A stretch of 64,000 nt of DNA, taken from Blumeriella jaapii. Its lineage: Eukaryota; Ascomycota; Leotiomycetes; Helotiales; Drepanopezizaceae. A model generated the notes under the pieces. It was not told where the DNA came from, did not search any database, and saw nothing but the letters and a program-made list of their open reading frames with translations. The DNA lies in assembly GCA_009599575.1 (NCBI GenBank), contig VWND01000095.1, positions 186,001 through 250,000 on the forward strand, written 5' to 3'. The translations under genes and the position numbers were made by a program. This document shows, in pieces, positions 46,998 to 57,497 of this stretch (positions are counted from its first letter, which is position 1; each line of letters opens with the position of its first letter).

Positions 46998-49890
46998 TCA
47001 GATCTTCTGGTAGAACAGCAAGTACGCAACCTTGTTATCCTTGACCGAAAACTTTTCGCTCCGGGCCTTGGGGGTGGTCGTGCCGTTCGCGATGGCGGAC
47101 CACTTCTTTCCCGCGCCGCTGGCCTGCTTCCACCCATCTTGGCTATCCTCCTCCTCAGCGCCGTCCATGGCAGCGACGCCATTGCTACCCTTCATGTGGG
47201 CATCCAGGACAGCGGCCAGAACCTTGGGATCCTCCTCGCTGCCACCCTCCGCCACCTCCTCACTTCGGACTCGTCGGATGACCGTGTCGTCAAGTCGGAC
47301 CCACTCCCGGCCATCCTGTCGCCTCACATCAACCGTGTAGTGACCACCGGTAGCGTTCTTGCCGTGATGGTAGACGGCGGCGATCAAGCGGTACTGGGGA
47401 AGCCCGCTGTGAGCATACGCCGCGCTGCTGCCGAGGAAAGACTTCCTTGGGGATCTCGAGCTCCAACGGGTACCCAACTTTCTTCCAGATCTTTTGAGTC
47501 CCCCCCGCGTTGTCGTACTGGAACCTCTTCAAGTGTAGAATAAGGACCGGCGGAAGAGTCTCGATGAAGACTTGCTTAGTGGCAGTGACGTTGGGACCCT
47601 TGGGAGATTTGAAGTCGCCATGCAGAGCCTCGGAGCGAGTCAAGCCCTTGAGAGCATCGATGATGTTGTTGACGTTGGGTGCACCGATATCCAGCTGCAG
47701 AGGCTGGTAAGGCTCGAGAGTGACCGAGTCCTTGAGACCTGGGACTCTGAATTCCGACCTCAGGTTTCCGCCGAAGATCTTGGTAATGGGGGAGCCAGTA
47801 GCTATGGCCCCTGACGACCGCGTCACCGCGGCCTTCTGCTTGGGTCCAACCTCTAGCCAGCCGTTCTCCTTGGCAGAAGAACTCCCGTGAGCGCCATCGG
47901 TTTCACCGAGTGGCGAGGATGGACCATGAGGTGGCGTGGCAACGGCCGAAGTTGTGCTGGATGCGCTGTTACGCATGGCGAGCACACATTCGTCGTGAAG
48001 ACCCTCGAGGAGGAAACCCAAGAACTCTTCCGCATCTTGTTGATGGCCACGCTGTTCTGATCAGCAAGGTTCCACGTCGTGAGCGTTACGGAAAACTCAC
48101 CCTCATGCTGGAGAAACGCGGTAGGCGATTGATGGCGTTGTAGACAAAATCGGGAGTGAAAGGGTCCCCGTATTGCTCGAGGTCGCTCTCCTTGAGTCGC
48201 ATTCTCAATTGCTCGACCGACTTGGCAGAATCAATGACGGGGTACTCTTGTAAGAAAAGAATCCTGGCTACGTCAGACCTGGCAGCTCGAAAGGAATCGA
48301 GCAGACTTACATAGCATCGATCAATGGAGTCTCGCTCTTGAAATGGTGGGCAGCTCGCTTGCTGACTTGATCCAAGAAGCTAGAGAAAGGGGTGCAGAAA
48401 ATGAGAACTTGCAAGACCTGTGCACCCGTCAGCAATGTCAGTGAAGGAGAAAGCAGCACACCCACAGAATTCATGTAGCACATGTTGCCGGTGTTGACCA
48501 ACCCACGGGGCTTCAAGAATGCGACCTTTGAATCGTTGGAAACGGCATTGAAAGACCTCAGAGCCTCGGCGAGGGACTCGGCGTTGCTTTTGCCAGCATG
48601 AGGGTGTTGGAAGCTAGTCCGGACTCGTCCGCAGTGGATGCCGCAGTGGCTGCTGGGCTGAAAAGTCCAGTCCATGATTTTGGAGTTGCCCAAGCCTTGG
48701 GAGCCGGGGTTGGGCTAGCGTCCTTGACTTCGGCCTTGTCTACAGGTTCAGCGGGAGAGGCGTTGACCTCGGGCGCTGGATCGACCGCATTGCTATCTGC
48801 CGGCCGCGGCTCCTCCTTCTTCTCGGGCGTAGCCCTGGAGACCTTGGGTAGAGCGGGCACGACGGATGGACCAGCGGATCTCTGGACTGGCTTCGAAGGA
48901 ATCGGGGTGGCTTCTCTCGTCCCAGCTGCCGAGGGCTGTTGAGATGACGGGGTGGTCGGATTCGTCGAGACCTCTTCTTCCGCATGACCGGTAGAAGGTG
49001 TTTCTGACCGAGCAGGCGTTTCCTCAACGTGCTCTGCTTCGGCGGGCACATCTACAGCCGCCTCTTCCCGTGCGGCCTCCTCCTCCACCCTGGCCGGCGA
49101 ATCGACGAGGTTGGGCTTCGCGTCCTCTGCGGCCACCGCCGACGTATGGGATCCAGCCGGTTTGGTCAGGTACTTTCGCTTCCTCCGCGCCTTTCTCGCG
49201 GGCCATGGGAAGTCTGGGGTCGAATACCAGGGCAGCTACTCCCGTCAGCCACGGGCGCATCTTGGTCACGGCAAGGTCGGTGGATGGGAGACTTACGGGA
49301 GCTCTGAACGGGGCTTTGGGCGTCCCGGGTGAGGCGGGGGTCACGCTCGACGCATTTGGCGGGGGTGTCCGTGGGGCCGGAACGACCGTTGGAGGCACTA
49401 CGGTCGAAGATGTGGTGGAAGATGGCGCGGGGGGTGGAGGCGCGGGTAGCGCCGAGACCACGGCGGGAGAATGCTGGGGCCTCGGATATGGTTGCTGCTG
49501 TTGCTGCTGCGGTGGGGGAATGGGGGCCGGGACGAAGTGTTGCATCGGGGGTGGTGAGCGCACGTAGGGCGGTTGCGGGTATGGGCCGTACTGCGGTGGC
49601 ATCGGCGCGTTGTGATACTGAGGGGGCATGGGTTGCGGGTAGTAGGCGGTCCCATAGGGCTGCATGTAGTTGCCATACATCTGCGGAGGGTATTGCGGCG
49701 CATGCTGCTGCTGGTGCTGGTGGTGGTGCTGCAGATGGTGGTGCTGCTGCTGGTGGTGGTGGTGCTGCTGTTGCTGCTGCTGTTGTTGCTGCTGCTGCTG
49801 GTGGTGGTGGTGGAATTGCCCATGCGGCCTTCTTCTGCCCATGTCCGGCGGCATGCCTTGCCCTGCCGGCAGATGACGGCTGTTCATCAT
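46998..49890 (-). CDS. UBP3: Ubiquitin-specific protease, UBP3/USP10 type, two frame breaks
   Basis: Cysteine protease that removes ubiquitin; yeast Ubp3 with Bre5 acts in vesicle traffic, ribophagy and stress. Exons: 49890-49297, 49235-48466, 48417-48311, 48263-48101 and 48051-46998, with introns of 61, 48, 47 and 49 nt. The 48-nt intron is in frame and easily missed. The ~200-residue N-terminus is Gln/His/Pro-rich, then a long disordered region (PLPWYSTPDFPWPARK). The catalytic domain starts RGLVNTGNMCYMNSVLQVL (Cys codon 48480-48478), continues MRRGHQQDAEEFLGFLLEGL and PVLILHLKRFQYD, and has the His box GKNATGGHYTVDV (His codon 47342-47340). Frame breaks: one missing A at 48588-48591 (LMLAK/SNAESLAEALRS) and one extra or two missing bases at about 47416 (RGV/AHSGLPQYRL). 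In-frame sequence extends upstream to 50289 but looks like UTR. Confidence 0.85.
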
Positions 49891-51519
49891 GCCGGCCTGG
49901 GAGGGTGATGCTACTCCGCACTCGAGTACGGGGCGCGTCGAATTGGAGATTTCTGCGCGTCGTCGGGTCGAAGTCGAAGCGTGTGGGAGCGCGTGCGAGG
50001 TTGCGGGTTGCGGGTTGCGGGTTGCGCGTGGGACTGGGTGTGGACTCCGGACGTGAGCGGCGATGGTTTGGCTTCGAGACGGGAATGTCCTGCGCACGCT
50101 GACAGATTGAGGAGGGCGTCGACACGCGGTCGTCGAGAGGTGGTGAAGGAGGAGGAGGAGGAGGGTGGTGGTGATGGAGGTGGTGGTGGTGGTGGTGGTT
50201 GTGGTTGTGACGGTGACGAGAGATGGAAGTTGAGAAATTGTCGCGTGGATGGAAGATGTCGTCTGTTCCCTCCCACACGGCGGGTCCAAGTGTAGAGCTA
50301 GCGCTTCAAGCTAGTGCAAGGCTACTTTTGGGGATGATACCATGTAAGTACTGTATCTGTATCATTACTTACTATACAGTACAGTACCGTACCGTACATA
50401 TGTACCGTAAATATTCGCAAGCGTCCACTGCTGGCCATTTCATATGGATGCTACACGTCATCTCATCTCTTCACGTCTCGACATGCATCTTGGAATTCTT
50501 TTGGTACCGTCTACTGCAGCACAGCACAGTGCTATAGATACATACTACAGAGCTCAACGCATCACGGCTGTGGCCTTTACACCCGTATATATCGGGCCCA
50601 TCCAGTACGTTTCTGATCATGCGGATGATGCCGTCTGGGGACAGGTTCGACAGATCCAAGAATGCCTCTGTACAGTACATTCAGTATAGTATAGCACTGT
50701 ACATGCGGTAGAATGCAGTCACGTGTCGACTCCTGCCCATGCTCCTGGTGGCCGTCATCTGCGCTCACTCCCCCAAGTGTGACTATTCACACATGGATGA
50801 TTCTCTACTCCCGTCTTGCTTCTCCCGCTTGACGATGGGCCATGGACAACACTCTCTTACTCTCCATCAAATCAATACCAGACTTGGCTTCCTGACGTGG
50901 CGGCGCGCGCTCGACCTGCACTGCAAGACAAACACAATGCTCCCGTGCTCCCGTGCTCCCGTGCTCCCCTGCTCCCCTTCGCGTGCTCCCCCCCGCCTCT
51001 CCGTGCTGACTAAGGACAGTACAGTTGCTACGCTGCTCCTGCTCCTCCACATCCTCCTCCTCCTCCTCCTACTTACTACCTCAGCGCCTCGGGCGTGCTT
51101 CAATCCACTATCAACAACCTCATCCCCATACCCCCTTATCCCCCCCAGATCTTCCCTCCTCCTTCTTCTTCCTCCCCCTCCTCCTCTTCTTCTTCCTCTT
51201 CTTTCTTTTCCGCTTTTTCTTTTTCTCGTCTTCTCTTCTTCCCTCCGTCTAGCGCCCTCCAAGAGCTCGAAGGACCAGCTGCGGTACCTGTCTGGGTGGC
51301 GTTGGCTGCATCTCTCCCCCGCTTCTTCCGCTTCCCACGACTCCACAAGGTACCGGATCCTTCTGCCTCTGCCTCTGCCCACCCGCGGCCATCTCGTCGT
51401 CGCGGCCATCTCGGCGACAAGGAGGCTGGGGATTCAGAGACCGCGACCTTCGAGCGGCCTCTGCTTCGCCCTGTACGGCTTGACTGCTAGTACATCGAAG
51501 CTCGGCCGGGAGCCTGACC
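49891..51519. promoter_or_regulatory. Divergent region between UBP3-type and RNF10-type genes
   Basis: 1.6 kb between two start codons. (GTGGTG)n and GGA-rich repeats near 50145-50210 precede the UBP3-type gene. GTAC palindromes lie near 50380 and 50675. A long pyrimidine-rich tract (51025-51250) precedes the RNF10-type gene and probably belongs to its promoter or leader. Confidence 0.5.
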
Positions 51520-53906
51520 ATGAATTCTGCACCGTCGAGCGCGTCCGCTTCCGGCGCCAAATCGCTCAATCTCTCCTCTTCTTTCCCTCTGGCGCAGCAG
51601 CAGAACAGCCAAACCGGCTCTCCCAGCTGCGAGTCGGGTCCTCGACGCGCCGCCAGCCACGCGACTCCCGTCACGCATCGCCCCGGAATCAGCAGGGCAA
51701 CCGGAAGAAGCACAAGAACGCGAGAAAGCCGCGGCTTGCGGATGAGGATGCCATGGCGGAATCCGTATGAGTTCCGCAGACTCCCTACGTGCCCCGGCTG
51801 CGGGAGCGAGTTAGTTGGTCGGTACGTGCGGGCTGACGAAACCCAGGGAGTCATGAGGAATACCAACAGCCGTCGGGGCCAGACCTCGATCACCCACCTA
51901 ATGAGCTTCGCCCTCCCTCCGAGGCCTCAAGACCACCGGAGCACGTTCGTTCGAGGTACGGGTAGAGCGAGTACCTTTGGCATTGGGTCAGGTCATCATT
52001 CCAGCGACAAGGCGAGGTACATCCACGCCAACTACCGGTTCATCGTGAAGCCCGACGGTGACTACAAGCGACAGGCGATCAATGCCGACCAGCATTTGGA
52101 TTGGAACGACGTGCTGCAAATTCTGGCCTCGTCGGTGTCACAAGAAGCATCGTGCCCGATTTGTCTCTCCCACCCTGTGGCTCCGCGGATGGCCAAGGTA
52201 TGTCGAGGAGATTCCATCGTCCCCAGCGGCATCGCCCCACCAACCTGGCAACGGAATACGTGCTGACCCCGTCGTGTAGTGCGGGCACATCTTTTGTCTC
52301 CCGTGTCTCATTCGATATATGCACTCCACCGACGACGTCCATCCCCTGCCGGAAAAGAAGGCTCGGTGTAAAAAGTGCCCGATTTGCTGGGATCTAGTGT
52401 TCATCTCGGACACGAGGCCGGTGAGATGGTACACCGGACAAGAGAGCCCACCCCCGCGAGAAGGGGATGATGTTGTTCTTCGTTTGGTTATGCGACAGCC
52501 CGGCAGCACGCTCGCCCTGCCACGCGACGGAGCCGAGTCGTTGCCCAAGTCCGAAGACATCCCATGGTATTTTGCCGCCGAGGTCACCGACTACGCCCGG
52601 ATCATGAAAGGAAGTGAGGACTACATGCAGGAACAGTACAATGCCGAGATCGAGGACCTTCAGCGTCAAGAGAACGAGGACGAACTCATGTTTGGTGAAG
52701 AGCCCGAATGGACTAGGAAGGCCGTCGATGCCGTGCGTGAAGCCAAGAAAGCCGTCGACGGAATCGGTCAGCCGCCCGCCATTCCCAAGCAACCAGCCGA
52801 GAAGAAGCCTAAGAAGTTGCCTCTCCAGTTCCCGGACGGTGGAAGGCGCCTCGGGGACAGATCGTGTCCGAAATGCACCGTCTGGCCCGGGCGTTTCCGC
52901 GAGTGCCTCCAGCACCTCCTCACCTGCCCACCCATCAGCGGGACACCCTTGGGACAAGCCTTCTGATCTAGAGTCGTCGAAGAGAGGAAGTCAGCCCGAA
53001 GCTCATAGACCGGAGGCTCCGTACTACTTTTACCAATCTCTTCTCCACTACTATCTGGCCTCCCTGGACATCCGAATCCTCAAAGCTGCGTTTGGCAACT
53101 TTGCATCCTTTCCTTCCACTCTGCTGCCCCGCGTTGAGCACGTCTCCACGGGTCACATCGTCGACCAGGACCTGCGCAAGAGGATGAAATATCTTTCGCA
53201 TCTCCCTGACGGTTGTGAAGTTGGCTTTCTAGAATGCGATTGGACCGATGTCGTGAGCCCTGAGATCCTGACACAGTTCAAGAGCGAGATGGAGAAGCGC
53301 AGGCAGCGCAACCGAGAAAAGGAAATCAAGGAGGAGAGGGAAAGAGTGCGCGCAGAGAAGATGGAGGACGATGCTCGCTGGGCGACGGCGCTGAGGAAGC
53401 GGCCAAGTGTTGATGCCGACCCCTTCGCGGGCTTGCCCGCCGACCACTTTGCGCCATCCTCACTCGATGCCAGCAATGCATCGCCTCCCTGGCCCCTACG
53501 GCAAGGTTCTTCGTTTGGCCCGCTGGCTTCGCCGTCCACGAGTCCCTCGGCGCCTCGCACTGTCTGGGGCACGGCTTTGGTAAGTCCCAGCTTCCAGCGT
53601 CCCAGGTCTCCCGGGAAGGTGTCGCGTTCTCTCTGGACTGATTCCGACGCGTCACAGGTCACGCCGGCATCGGCCGATGGCCAGGCCCCGCCCGTGGACC
53701 ACGAGGTCGATGATGGCTGGCGACACTCATGGGATCAGGAATTGCAGGCGGAACATGCTCACGATGAGCTGGTCGCTCACGTGCAAGCCGCGTCGTTGCA
53801 CGACGGCACGGGAGCTGAGGGCGCGAAGCAGGCTGGAATGCCGGGCCGGAAGAAGAAGGCGAAGAAGATCACCCTGATGAGCACGACGGCTCGACGAGCG
53901 GCGTGA
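51520..53906 (+). CDS. RNF10/Mag2-type RING finger protein, two frame breaks
   Basis: RING E3 ligase of the RNF10 (human)/Mag2 (yeast) group, linked in the family to ribosome-associated ubiquitination. Exons: 51520-51764, 51847-52197 and 52280-53906, with two introns of 82 nt. N-terminal region (MNSAPSSASASGAKSLNL) then ARKPRLADEDAMAES, then GVMRNTNSRRGQTSITHLM after the first splice. The RING reads SCPICLSHPVAPRMAKCGHI (formed by the second splice), FCLPCLIRYMH and KCPICWD. Downstream: EAPYYFYQSLLHYYLASLDI, LPRVEHVSTGHIVDQDLR, LPDGCEVGFLECDWTDVV, a Glu/Arg-rich helix and a basic end (PGRKKKAKKITLMSTTARRA). Frame breaks: one base missing in 51600-51690 (a C run near 51685 would do) and one extra or two missing at about 52840 (FPDG/EGASGT). 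Confidence 0.83.
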
Positions 53907-54893
53907 TTAGGAACGTGGTCACGAGTCTCTCACGTGGAGACCGTGAGCGACGAGGACTGTGCACTTACTTGCACGTCCGGTAGCGGCTGGGTTCCGTGGG
54001 CGTTTGGGCCGTCGATCGCCAGATTTTTCCCCTGAAATGTCAAAGCTCAGCTAGTGAGCGAGTGCTACATGTTTGAAACTACGGCTCTCTTTATTTTCTC
54101 TCGCGTCTCTTCTCCTTACCCTTCTTCAAGCTTCATGGGTCTGGTGGTCTGGTGTGCAATGCCTGTCGTCGATCACGTGACTGCGTTGCTCGTGCAGGCG
54201 AGACGGAAAATCAAGCACCGGAACTAAGCCTTTGCCAAGACGCGATAGGGAATGCTTAGCAGGCAATCGCCACGACACGTGACCACGCGGGGGAACGCAA
54301 ATGTGACGCAATGCACTCTGGAATGTAAACAATCGATCATCAGCCGAATGTAATAATGATCAGAAGAATCAGTATCGTCGTGATCCGCGTGTCAGTCAGT
54401 TAACGTGACACCGGCCTACCGTGAGCAATGTACTGAGTGAGTGAGCAAGTGAGTAAGTGAGTAAGTAAGCACGCAAGTGGGCAAGTGGGTAGGTCATGCA
54501 GGAACCCGAGAAATGGTCAGCGTCACACCAGGGAGAAAGAGTCGACTCTTCGCCCCCTGGGCCAGCAGGTGGAATCGACGGACCCAGCACGCCGGCCAGA
54601 GAGGAAAGAGAGATCGGCCCGACGGACCGCCGTGCCTGCCCGACACCACGTCCACTTCCCCTTCGACTGCCCCTTTCTCCTTAGCCTCTTCGGCTCTCGG
54701 TCCTTAGCTTGTGCAGCGTCTTCAGCTTCTTCTTCTCCTACTTCTCCTTCGTCTCCCTCTTCTTCTTCTCACCTCTCTCTTCATCAGCGTCGCACCACAT
54801 CGAGCGTCAACCGCCCATCCCGAGCGAGCTCTTCTTCTGCTTCAGCAACTTCACTTCTTCTCCCTCGCTACCGCACTACAGAACGCCTTCACC
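53907..54893. other. Spacer and promoter of the GH17 gene
   Basis: About 1 kb without a gene. It contains GAGTAAGT repeats near 54432-54480 and a CT-rich stretch (54660-54885) that is probably promoter and leader of the glucanase gene. Confidence 0.5.
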
Positions 54894-56423
54894 ATGCGTT
54901 CCGCAGCTGCTCTCCTCACCCTGGCCGCCTCGGTCGTCGAGGTCGCTGCTGTCTACAAGGGCTTCAACTACGGGGCCACCAAGTCGGACGGCTACGCTCC
55001 CCGAGTCCAGAGTGATTTCCAGAGCCTGTTCGCCACGGCCAAGAGTCTCGTGGGTGCCGAGGGCTTCACCAGCGCTCGTCTCTACACGACCATTGTAAGT
55101 GTTTTCATCGACCTTCGATCGGGGATCATGGTCCCTTCTCCTTGATCGAACCATTCCCGAACACGCCGCATCCTCCTCCTCAACCGATCTAGGCTGACCA
55201 ATCCCCTAGCAAGCCGGTACCACCAGCGATCCAACCTCAGCCATCCCCGCCGCCATTGCGGAAGATGTCTCCCTCCTCCTCACCCTCTGGTCTTCGGGCA
55301 CGGCCTTCCCACAGGAGCTGATCGCCCTCAAAGCCGCCATTGCCCAATACGGAGAGGCTTTCACGAGCAGAGTGGCAGGTATCGCCATCGGCTCGGAGGA
55401 TCTCTACCGAAACTCCCCAACCGGCATTGCAGCTGGCTCCACCATCGGGGCGAACCCGGATACCATCGTCAACAACATCAAGGCGGTGCGCTCGGCCATC
55501 GCGGGTGGACCTCTGGCCAACGCCCCCGTCGGACACGTCGATACCTGGACCGCGTGGGTCAACGGCTCCAACCAGGCCGTCATCGACAACAGCGATTGGA
55601 TCGGTGTGGATGCCTACCCCTACTTCCAAAACACCCAATCCAACGGTATCGCCAATGGTGCTTCCCTCCTCGACGAGGCCGTGGCTAACACGGTCGCTGC
55701 TGTGGGTAGCAAGCCTGTCTGGATCACCGAGACTGGATGGCCCGTCACCGGCAAGACGGAGAATCTTGCCGTGGCCAACGCTGAGAACGCCAAGACCTTC
55801 TGGGACGCGGTGGGATGCCCAAGGTTCGGCGTCGTCAACACCTGGTGGTACACCCTGGAGGATACGGATAACAATGCTTCGCCCAACCCGTCCTTCGGCA
55901 TTACCTCCGGTAACCCCCTGAGCAACAAGCCTCTCTTCGACCTTTCCTGCTCCGTGTGACCTCGTCGGCCAAGCCCACGGCCAGCGCGGGAGCTACCGCA
56001 ACTGGCGTTTCTGCTTCCAGCGCGCTCTCTTCTGCATCCGCTGCGCTGACTGAAGGCGGTATCGTTGCCACGGGCGGCGGTCTCTCTCCTTCCAAGCCAG
56101 CCATTGACGGATCCGCTGGATCTGCGTCTCCGACCGCCACGGCATCATCTCCAGAAGGGACCACTGGTTCTGGTGGTTCCGGTGGTTCCGGCTCTGGTGG
56201 TTCCGGCTCCGGTGGGTCCGGCTCCGGTGGGTCCGGCTCCGGTGGGTCCGGCTCCGGTCATGGCAACAACACGCTCTCGACCACCGGCACGCCCGCTGGC
56301 GCCGGAGCGGGAAACCCCACCGCATCTGGCCCAGCCATTGCTACCGGCAACGCGGCCGCCACCCTTCCCGGCCCCGCTGTCGGTGTCCTGGGGGCGCTGG
56401 TTGCTGTTCTGGCCGTCTTGTAA
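54894..56423 (+). CDS. eglC: GPI-anchored GH17 endo-beta-1,3-glucanase (EglC-like), one frame break
   Basis: Cell-wall beta-1,3-glucan hydrolase or remodelling enzyme. Exon 1 is 54894-55094, a 115-nt intron covers 55095-55209, and exon 2 is 55210-56423. Signal peptide [19 protein letters not shown], then the mature start [11 protein letters not shown]17 catalytic residues are E130 in IGSEDLYRN (acid) and E241 in VWITETGWP (nucleophile). [13 protein letters not shown] closes the barrel. A Ser/Thr-rich spacer with five GSGGS-type repeats leads to a C-terminal hydrophobic GPI signal ([17 protein letters not shown]). At 55956 the catalytic frame reaches a stop after LFDLSCSV while the Ser/Thr and GPI tail continues one frame over ([11 protein letters not shown]); one missing base (GTGGTG to GTGTG) explains it. 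A truly truncated secreted form is the alternative. Confidence 0.85.
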
Positions 56424-57497
56424 ACCGCACTCGTCGAACAACCTGGGGGTGCAAGGAAGTGGTTGCGTTCTGAGGCGCATCAATAGGCTTGACTTGTAAT
56501 TTTAGACGAGCCACGACGGCACTGGATGAGATCGCCCGGTGGTCAGTCCGTACATAGATAGAGAAAAGTAAAGATTTTCCTCCGACAAAGAGTGCTGACG
56601 ACGCGAGGTCGCTGGCGCCTCACAGTTTCTCAGGATGGACTGGCATCATGTGTACCTTTTTCTCGCTGTTGTCTCCGTGCTCTACGATACTCACACAGGA
56701 GGTAGTTGATAGCCAAGACGCCACCAGACCCGTCACCCATCCCTCAGAAGAGCCAAGCCAACTCACCTCAAGCAGAGCCGATCTTGGTGGCTTGAACGTG
56801 CGTGCAGGGGAGAAGTTGAGCCATGAAGCCAAGGGAGCAGGAGAAGGGCATTGACATTCCAGATCCATGCCAGGCGGGGGGGGGCAGGGGGGGGTTGTGG
56901 TCGTGGGTTGTGGGTTGTGGGTTGTGGGTTGTGGGTTGTGGGTTGGGTTGTGTTTGCAGGTTGTAGGTTGTGGTTTACATTGGTGGTTGGGCAGCTCCAA
57001 GTAGAGCAAGAGCGAATCGATGGATGGTGGATCGAGGCTTGGCACGCAAGACTTGGGACATCACAAGCGAGGGCTCCTTTGACTTACCACTTACCACTTA
57101 CCACTCACCACTCACCCTCCCCTCCTCCTACCATTCACCGTCAGCTCATCTCGAGACCGCAGAACATCGACGACAAGCTCCACCGACCGGCTTGTCCGCT
57201 TCCCCATCTTCCCCCCTCGTCCTTGGAGACGAGTTCCTGTCTTGGCTCCTGGCACCGACTGATACGTCCTGATACCGATGCCGACGGGGACCTGAGCGTG
57301 CACGATATTGGGCGGTCTGCGCGACGTTCTTGCTTGAGTTCTTTGTTTCTTCCTTTCTTTTTCTTCCTTTCTTCCTCTCTCTCTCAGAGCGTGCTGACGT
57401 GCGCGACGAGTTGCGTCGGCTGCTTTGGAGGAAGGGAAAGGAAAGGAAAGGGAAACGTCACACTCAATCGAGGGAACGAAGACCAGGGCGAGCAAAG
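56424..57497. other. Spacer with GTGGGTT repeat
   Basis: GH17 gene 3' flank and promoter of the GH76 gene. It contains a GTGGGTT array at 56904-56949, TTACCACTTACC repeats near 57080-57115 and a C/T-rich leader. No gene seen. Confidence 0.5.
56904..56949. repeat. (GTGGGTT)n tandem repeat
   Basis: Six copies of a 7-bp G/T-rich unit. It looks telomere-like but differs from the fungal TTAGGG unit and lies between genes. Confidence 0.9.

Noticed and set aside
50739..51770. 343-codon frame overlapping the start of the RNF10-type gene
   Set aside because: Its first two thirds is pyrimidine-rich leader sequence. Only its last ~35 codons match the RNF10-type protein, which is better explained by a one-base break after the ATG at 51520.
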